From Cladorhizidae sp. MBARI D1340-BT2 (taxonomy: Eukaryota; Porifera; Demospongiae; Poecilosclerida; Cladorhizidae), in the NCBI GenBank assembly GCA_028752905.1, contig JAQNBH010000010.1, positions 23,472,070 through 23,536,069 on the forward strand: a stretch of 64,000 bases of DNA, in the 5' to 3' direction. The translations under genes and the position numbers were made by a program. Below are positions 57,372 through 64,000 of this stretch, one piece after another. Numbering within the stretch: position 1 is the first letter of the stretch; each line of letters begins with the position of its first letter. The notes under the pieces were generated by a model. The model had not been told where the DNA came from. It ran no database searches and was given only the letters and a program-made list of their open reading frames with translations.

Positions 57372-60300
57372 CCACCACTGCCTTCTATCCTCACCTAGTG
57401 AAGTTCAACCCACCACTGCCTTCCATCCTCACCCTAGTGAAGTTCAACCCACCACTGCCTTCCATCCTCACCCTAGTGAAATTCAACCCATCACTGCCTT
57501 CCATCCTCACCCTAGTGAAGTTCAACCCACCACTACCTTCCATACTCACCCTAGTGAAGTTCAACCCACCACTGCCTTCCATCCTCATCTTAGTGAAGTT
57601 CAACCCACCACTACCTTCCATCCTCACCCTAGTGAAGTTCAACCCACCACTGCCTTCCATCCTCACCCTAGTGAAGTTCAACCCACCAATACCTTCCATC
57701 CTCACCCTAGTGAAGTTCAACCCACCACTGCCTTCCATCCCCACCCTAGTGAAGTTCAACCCACCACTGCCTTCCATCCTCACCCTAGTGAAGTTCAACC
57801 CACCACTACCTTCCATCCTCACACTAGTGAAGTTCAACCCACCACTGCCTTCCATCCTCACCCTAGTGAAGTTCAACCCACCACTACCTTCCATCCTCAC
57901 CCTAGTGAAGTTCAACCCACCACTGCCTTCCATCCTCAACCTAGTGAAGTTCAACCCACCACTGCCTTCTATCCTCACCCTAGTGGAGTTCAACCCACCA
58001 CTGCCTTCCATCCTCACCGAGTGAAGTTCAACCCCCCACTGCCTTCCATCCTCACCCTAGTGAAGTTCAACCCAGCACTGCCTTCCATCCTCACCCTAGT
58101 GAAGTTCAACCCACCACTGCCTTCCATCCTCATCCTAGTGAAGTTCAACCGACCACTACCTTCCATCCTCACCCTAGTGAAGTTCAACCCACCACTGCCT
58201 TCCATCCTCACCTAGTGAAGTTCAACCCACCACTGCCTTCCATCCTCATCCTAGTGAAGTTCAACCCACCACTGCCTTCCATCCTCACCTAGTGAAGTTC
58301 AATCCACCACTGCCTTCCATCCTCATCCTAGTGAAGTTCAACCCACCACTACCTTCCATCCTCACCCTAGTGAAGTTCAACCCACCACTGCCTTCCATCC
58401 TCACCTAGTGAAGTTCAACCCACCACTGCCTTCCATACTCACCAAGTGTAGTTCAACCCACCACTGCCTTCCATACTCACCCTAGTGAAGTTCAACCCAC
58501 CACTGCCTTCCATCCTCATCCTAGTGAAGTTCAACCCACCACTGCCTTCCATCCTCACCTAGTGAAGTTCAACCCACCACTACCTTCTATCCTCACCCTA
58601 GTGGAGTTCAACCCACCACTACCTTCCATCCTCACCTAGTGAAGTTCAACCCACCACTGCCTTCTATCCTCACCTAGTGAAGTTCAACCCACCACTGCCT
58701 TCCATCCTCACCCTAGTGAAGTTCAACCCACCACTGCCTTCCATCCTCACCCTAGTGAAGTTCAACCCATCACTGCCTTCCATCCTCACCCTAGTGAAGT
58801 TCAACCCACCACTACCTTCCATACTCACCCTAGTGAAGTTCAACCCACCACTGCCTTCCATCCTCATCTTAGTGAAGTTCAACCCACCACTACCTTCGAT
58901 CCTCACCCTAATGAAGTTCAACCCACCACTGCCTTCCATCCTCAACCTAGTGAAGTTCAACCCACCACTACCTTCCATCCTCACCCTAGTGAAGTTCAAC
59001 CCACCACTGCCTTCCATCCTCACCTAGTGAAGTTCAACCCACCACTGCCTTCCATCCTCATCCTAGTGAAGTTCAACCCACCACTACCTTCCATCCTCAC
59101 CTAGTGAAGTTCAACCCATCACTGCCTTCCATCCTCACCCTAGTGAAGTTCAACCCACCACTGCCTTCCATCCTCACCTAGTGAAGTTCAACCCACCACT
59201 GCCTTCCATCCTCATCCTAGTGAAGTTCAACCCACCACTGCCTTCCATCCTCACCTAGTGAAGTTCAACCCACCACTGCCTTCCATCCTCATCCTAGTGA
59301 AGTTCAACCCACCACTACCTTCCATCCTCACCCTAGTGAAGTTCAACCCACCACTACCTTCCATCCTCATCCTAGTGAAGTTCAACCCACCACTGCCTTC
59401 CATCCTCATCCTAGTGAAGTTCAACCCACCACTACCTTCCATCCTCACCTAGTGAAGTTCAACCCACCACTGCCTTCCATCCTCATCCTAGTGAAGTTCA
59501 ACCCACCACTGCCTTCCATCCTCACCTAGTGAAGTTCAACCCACTACTGCCTTCCATCCTCACCTAGTGAAGTTCAACCCACCACTGCCTTCCATCCTCA
59601 TCCTAGTGAAGTTCAACCCACCACTACCTTCCATCCTCACCCTAGTGAAGTTCAACCCACCACTGCCTTCCTCATCCTCACCCTAGTGAAGTTCAACCCA
59701 CCACTGCCTTCCATCCTCACCTAGTGAAGTTCAACCCACCACTGCCTTCCATCCTCACCCTAGTGAAGTTCAACCCACCACTACCTTCCATCCTCATCCT
59801 AGTGAAGTTCAACCCATCACTGCCTTCCATCCTCACCTAGTGAAGTTCAACCCACCACTGCCTTCCATCCTCACCTAGTGAAGTTCAACCCACCACTGCC
59901 TTCCATCCTCACTGAAGTTCAACCCACCACTGCCTTCCATCCTCACCCTAGTGAAGTTCAACCCACCTCTACCTTCCATCCTCATCCTAGTGAAGTTCAA
60001 CCCACCACTGCCTTCCATCCTCACCCTAGTGAAGTTCAACCCACCTCTACCTTCCATCCTCACCTAGTGAAGTTCAACCCACCACTACCTTCCATCCTCA
60101 TCCTAGTGAAGTTCAACCCACCACTGCCTTCCATCCTCATCCTAGTGAAGTTCAACCCACCACTGCCTTCCATCCTCACCCTAGTGAAGTTCAACCCACC
60201 ACTGCCTTCCAACCTCATCTAGTGAAGTTCAACCCACCACTGCCTTCCATCTTCACCTAGTGAAGTTCAACCCACCACTGCCTTCCATCCGCACTGAAGT

Positions 60301-63300
60301 TCAACCCACCACTACCTTCTATCCTCACCCTAGTGAAGTTCAACCCACCACTGCCTTCCATCCTCATCCTAGTGAAGTTCAACCCACCACTGCCTTCCAT
60401 CCTCATCCTAGTGAAGTTCAACCCACCACTGCCTTCCATTCTCACCCTAGTGAAGTTCAACCCACCTCTACCTTCCATCCTCACCTAGTGAAGTTCAACC
60501 CACCACTGCCTTCCATCCTCATCCTAGTGAAGTTCAACCCACCACTGCCTTCCATCCTCACCCTAGTGAAGTTCAACCCACCACTGCCTTCCATCCTCAT
60601 CTAGTGAAGTTCAACCCACCACTGCCTTCCATCCTCACCCTAGTGAAGTTCAACCCACCACTGCCTTCCATCCTCACTGAAGTTCAACCCACCACTACCT
60701 TCTATCCTTTCCCTAGTGAAGTTCAACCCACCACTGCCTTCCATCCTCATCCTAGTGAAGTTCAACCCACCACTGCCTTCCATCCTCATCCTAGTGAAGT
60801 TCAACCCACCACTGCCTTCCATCCTCACCCTAGTGAAGTTCAACCCACCACTGCCTTCCATCCTCACCTAGTGAAGTTCAACCCACCACTGCCTTCCATC
60901 CTCACCTAGTGAAGTTCAACCCACCACTGCCTTCCATCCTCACTGAAGTTCAACCCACCACTACCTTCTATCCTCACCCTAGTGAAGTTCAACCCACCAC
61001 TGCCTTCCATCCTCATCCTAGTGAAGTTCAACCCACCACTACCTTCCATCCTCACCTAGTTAAGTTCAACCCACCACTGCCTTCCATCCTCTCCTAGTGA
61101 AGTTCAACCCACCACTACCTTCCATCCTCACCTAGTGAAGTTCAACCCACCACTACCTTCCATCCTCATCCTAGTGAAGTTCAACCCACCACTGCCTTCC
61201 ATCCTCACCCTAGTGGAGTTCAACCCACCACTACCTTCCATCCTCACCTAGTGAAGTTCAACCCACCACTGCCTTCTATCCTCACCTAGTGAAGTTCAAC
61301 CCACCACTGCCTTCCATCCTCACCCTAGTGAAGTTCAACCCACCACTGCCTTCCATCCTCACCCTAGTGAAATTCAATCCATCACTGCCTTCCATCCTCA
61401 CCCTAGTGAAGTTCAACCCACCACTACCTTCCATACTCACCCTAGTGAAGTTCAACCCACCACTGCCTTCCATCCTCATCTTAGTGAAGTTCAACCCACC
61501 ACTACCTTCCATCCTCACCCTAGTGAAGTTCAACCCACCACTGCCTTCCATCCTCACCCTAGTGAAGTTCAACCCACCACTACCTTCCATCCTCACCCTA
61601 GTGAAGTTCAACCCACCACTGCCTTCCATCCCCACCCTAGTGAAGTTCAACCCACCACTGCCTTCCATCCTCACCCTAGTGAAGTTCAACCCACCACTAC
61701 CTTCCATCCTCACCCTAGTGAAGTTCAACCCACCACTGCCTTCCGTCCTCACCCTAGTGAATTCAACCCACCACTACCTTCCATCCTCACCCTAGTGAAG
61801 TTCAACCCACCACTGCCTTCCATCCCCACCCTAGTGAAGTTCAACCCACCACTGCCTTCCATCCTCACCCTAGTGAAGTTCAACCCACCACTGCCTTCCA
61901 TCCTCAACCTAGTGAAGTTCAACCCACCACTGCCTTCTATCCTCACCCTAGTGGAGTTCAACCCCCCACTACCTTCCATCCTCACCTAGTGAAGTTCAAC
62001 CCACCACTACCTTCCATCCTCACCTAGTGAAGTTCAACCCACCTCTACCTTCCATCCTCACCTAGTGAAGTTCAACCCACCACTGCCTTCCATCCTCATC
62101 CTAGTGAAGTTCAACCCACCACTGCCTTCCATCCTCACCCTAGTGAAGTTCAACCCACCACTGCCTTCCATCCTCATCTAGTGAAGTTCAACCCACCACT
62201 GCCTTCCATCCTCACCCTAGTGAAGTTCAACCCACCACTGCCTTCTATCCTCACCCTAGTGGAGTTCAACCCACCACTGCCTTCCATCCTCACCGAGTGA
62301 AGTTCAACCCCCCACTACCTTCCATCCTCATCCTAGTGAAGTTCAACCCACCACTGCCTTCCATCCTCACCCTAGTGAAGTTCAACCCACCTCTACCTTC
62401 CATCCTCACCTAGTGAAGTTCAACCCACCACTGCCTTCCATCCTCATCCTAGTGAAGTTCAACCCACCACTGCCTTCCATCCTCACCCTAGTGAAGTTCA
62501 ACCCACCACTGCCTTCCATCCTCATCTAGTGAAGTTCAACCCACCACTGCCTTCCATCCTCACCCTAGTGAAGTTCAACCCACCACTGCCTTCCATCCTC
62601 ATCCTAGTGAAGTTCAACCCACCACTGCCTTCCATCCTCACCCTAGTGAAGTTCAACCCACCACTGCCTTCCATCCTCATCTAGTGAAGTTCAACCCACC
62701 ACTGCCTTCCATCCTCACCCTAGTGAAGTTCAACCCACCACTGCCTTCCATCCTCACTGAAGTTCAACCCACCACTACCTTCTATCCTTTCCCTAGTGAA
62801 GTTCAACCCACCACTGCCTTCCATCCTCATCCTAGTGAAGTTCAACCCACCACTGCCTTCCATCCTCATCCTAGTGAAGTTCAACCCACCACTGCCTTCC
62901 ATCCTCACCCTAGTGAAGTTCAACCCACCACTGCCTTCCATCCTCACCTAGTGAAGTTCAACCCACCACTGCCTTCCATCCTCACCTAGTGAAGTTCAAC
63001 CCACCACTGCCTTCCATCCTCACTGAAGTTCAACCCACCACTACCTTCTATCCTCACCCTAGTGAAGTTCAACCCACCACTGCCTTCCATCCTCATCCTA
63101 GTGAAGTTCAACCCACCACTACCTTCCATCCTCACCTAGTTAAGTTCAACCCACCACTGCCTTCCATCCTCTCCTAGTGAAGTTCAACCCACCACTACCT
63201 TCCATCCTCACCTAGTGAAGTTCAACCCACCACTACCTTCCATCCTCATCCTAGTGAAGTTCAACCCACCACTGCCTTCCATCCTCACCCTAGTGAAGTT

Positions 63301-64000
63301 CAACCCACCACTGCCTTCCATCCTCACCCTAGTGAAGTTCAACCCACCACTGCCTTCCATCCTCATCCTAGTGAAGTTCAACCCACCACTGCCTTCCATC
63401 CTAACCTAGTGAAGTTCAACCCACCACTGCCTTCCATCCTCATCCTAGTGAAGTTCAACCCACCACTGCCTTCCATCCTCATCCTAGTGAAGTTCAACCC
63501 ACCACTGCCTTCCATCCTCACCTAGTGAAGTTCAACCCACCACTACCTTCTATCCTCACCCTAGTGGAGTTCAACCCACCACTACCTTCCATCCTCACCT
63601 AGTGAAGTTGAACCCACCACTGCCTTCTATCCTCACCTAGTGAAGTTCAACCCACCACTGCCTTCCATCCTCACCCTAGTGAAGTTCAACCCACCACTGC
63701 CTTCCATCCTCACCCTAGTGAAATTCAACCCATCACTGCCTTCCATCCTCACCCTAGTGAAGTTCAACCCACCACTACCTTCCATACTCACCCTAGTGAA
63801 GTTCAACCCACCACTGCCTTCCATCCTCATCTTAGTGAAGTTCAACCCACCACTACCTTCCATCCTCACCCTAGTGAAGTTCAACCCACCACTGCCTTCC
63901 ATCCTCACCCTAGTGAAGTTCAACCCACCACTACCTTCCATCCTCACCCTAGTGAAGTTCAACCCACCACTGCCTTCCATCCCCACCCTAGTGAAGTTCA
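57372..64000. repeat. 6.9 kb higher-order unit, copy 2 (runs to window end)
   Basis: Near-identical to 50470-57371. Differences seen: AACCCAACACTG at 51320 against AACCCACCACTG at 58222, and loss of two units (77 bp) near 63633, after which the offset becomes 6,825 bp. Confidence 0.92.

Larger units (their letters stand above)
28303..64000. repeat. 39 bp C-rich minisatellite array, at least 35.7 kb
   Basis: Unit starts AGTGAAGTTCAACCCACCAC and continues TGCCTTCCATCCTCACCCT. Length classes are 39 bp (CACCCTAGTG or CATCCTAGTG), 38 bp (CACCTAGTG) and 34 bp (TCACTGAAG, lacking CCTAG), with rare truncated units (AACCCTTCCATCC near 32618, 32683, 36240 and 36307). About 920 units fill the rest of the window and pass its end. 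The + strand unit has 17 C but only 4 G. Open frames on both strands (13-residue repeats such as VKFNPPLPSILTL, SEVQPTTAFHPHP, and MEGSGGLNFTRVR on the minus strand) stop wherever a 38 or 34 bp unit shifts the frame, so no gene is called. Confidence 0.98.

Noticed and set aside
28268..63986. Hundreds of short open frames on both strands in the 39 bp array
   Set aside because: All are 13-residue repeat translations broken by 38 or 34 bp units. No start context or codon pattern suggests translation.
21544..64000. CRISPR-like arrays
   Set aside because: The repeats are contiguous tandem units with no unique spacers, in an animal-type genome without cas genes.

Overview
This window looks like nuclear DNA of an animal, most likely a marine invertebrate; a sponge or another early-branching metazoan is a guess from the transposon families, not something the sequence proves. 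Spliced genes with GT/AG introns, a piggyBac-type transposase with an intron, hAT, Ty3/gypsy and non-LTR retrotransposon debris, a GT92-type glycosyltransferase remnant, and more than 40 kb of minisatellite all argue against a prokaryote. A run of exactly 100 N at 24575-24674 marks an assembly gap.

Layout. (1) 0.3-2.7 kb: decayed hAT-like transposase (+). (2) 4.3-5.4 kb: C-terminal part of a non-LTR retrotransposon with a restriction-like endonuclease (-). (3) 5.4-6.3 kb: broken GT92-family glycosyltransferase (+). (4) 6.6-7.3 kb: Ty3/gypsy pol fragment (-). (5) 8.45-9.85 kb: reverse transcriptase of a non-LTR element (-). (6) 9.97-13.29 kb: nearly intact piggyBac-like transposon with matching inverted ends, a two-exon transposase, one frameshift, and a 215 bp direct repeat on its two flanks. 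(7) 13.8-14.3 kb: another endonuclease-type retrotransposon fragment (+). (8) 15.1-20.9 kb: a candidate host gene (+) of three exons encoding about 131 residues, whose 5.1 kb first intron carries 27, 29 and 35 bp minisatellites. (9) 21.5-25.4 kb: a 14 bp satellite that changes sequence family at its 3' end. (10) 25.6-27.7 kb: two old copies of one segment, one interrupted by a TTAA-flanked MITE and by a telomere-like repeat. (11) 28.3-64.0 kb: one continuous 39 bp C-rich minisatellite with nested higher-order duplications, the largest about 6.9 kb, running off the window end.

The window therefore holds one plausible live host gene, one recently mobile DNA transposon, and mostly dead elements and satellite DNA. 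The long open frames inside the minisatellites follow from period lengths divisible by three and are not annotated as genes. I saw no convincing RNA gene, CRISPR array or operon. The most interesting structures are the rearranged flank and doubled end of the piggyBac element, the MITE with a paralogous empty site, the telomere-like insertion, the intronic arrays full of GCATG, and the higher-order structure of the 36 kb satellite.
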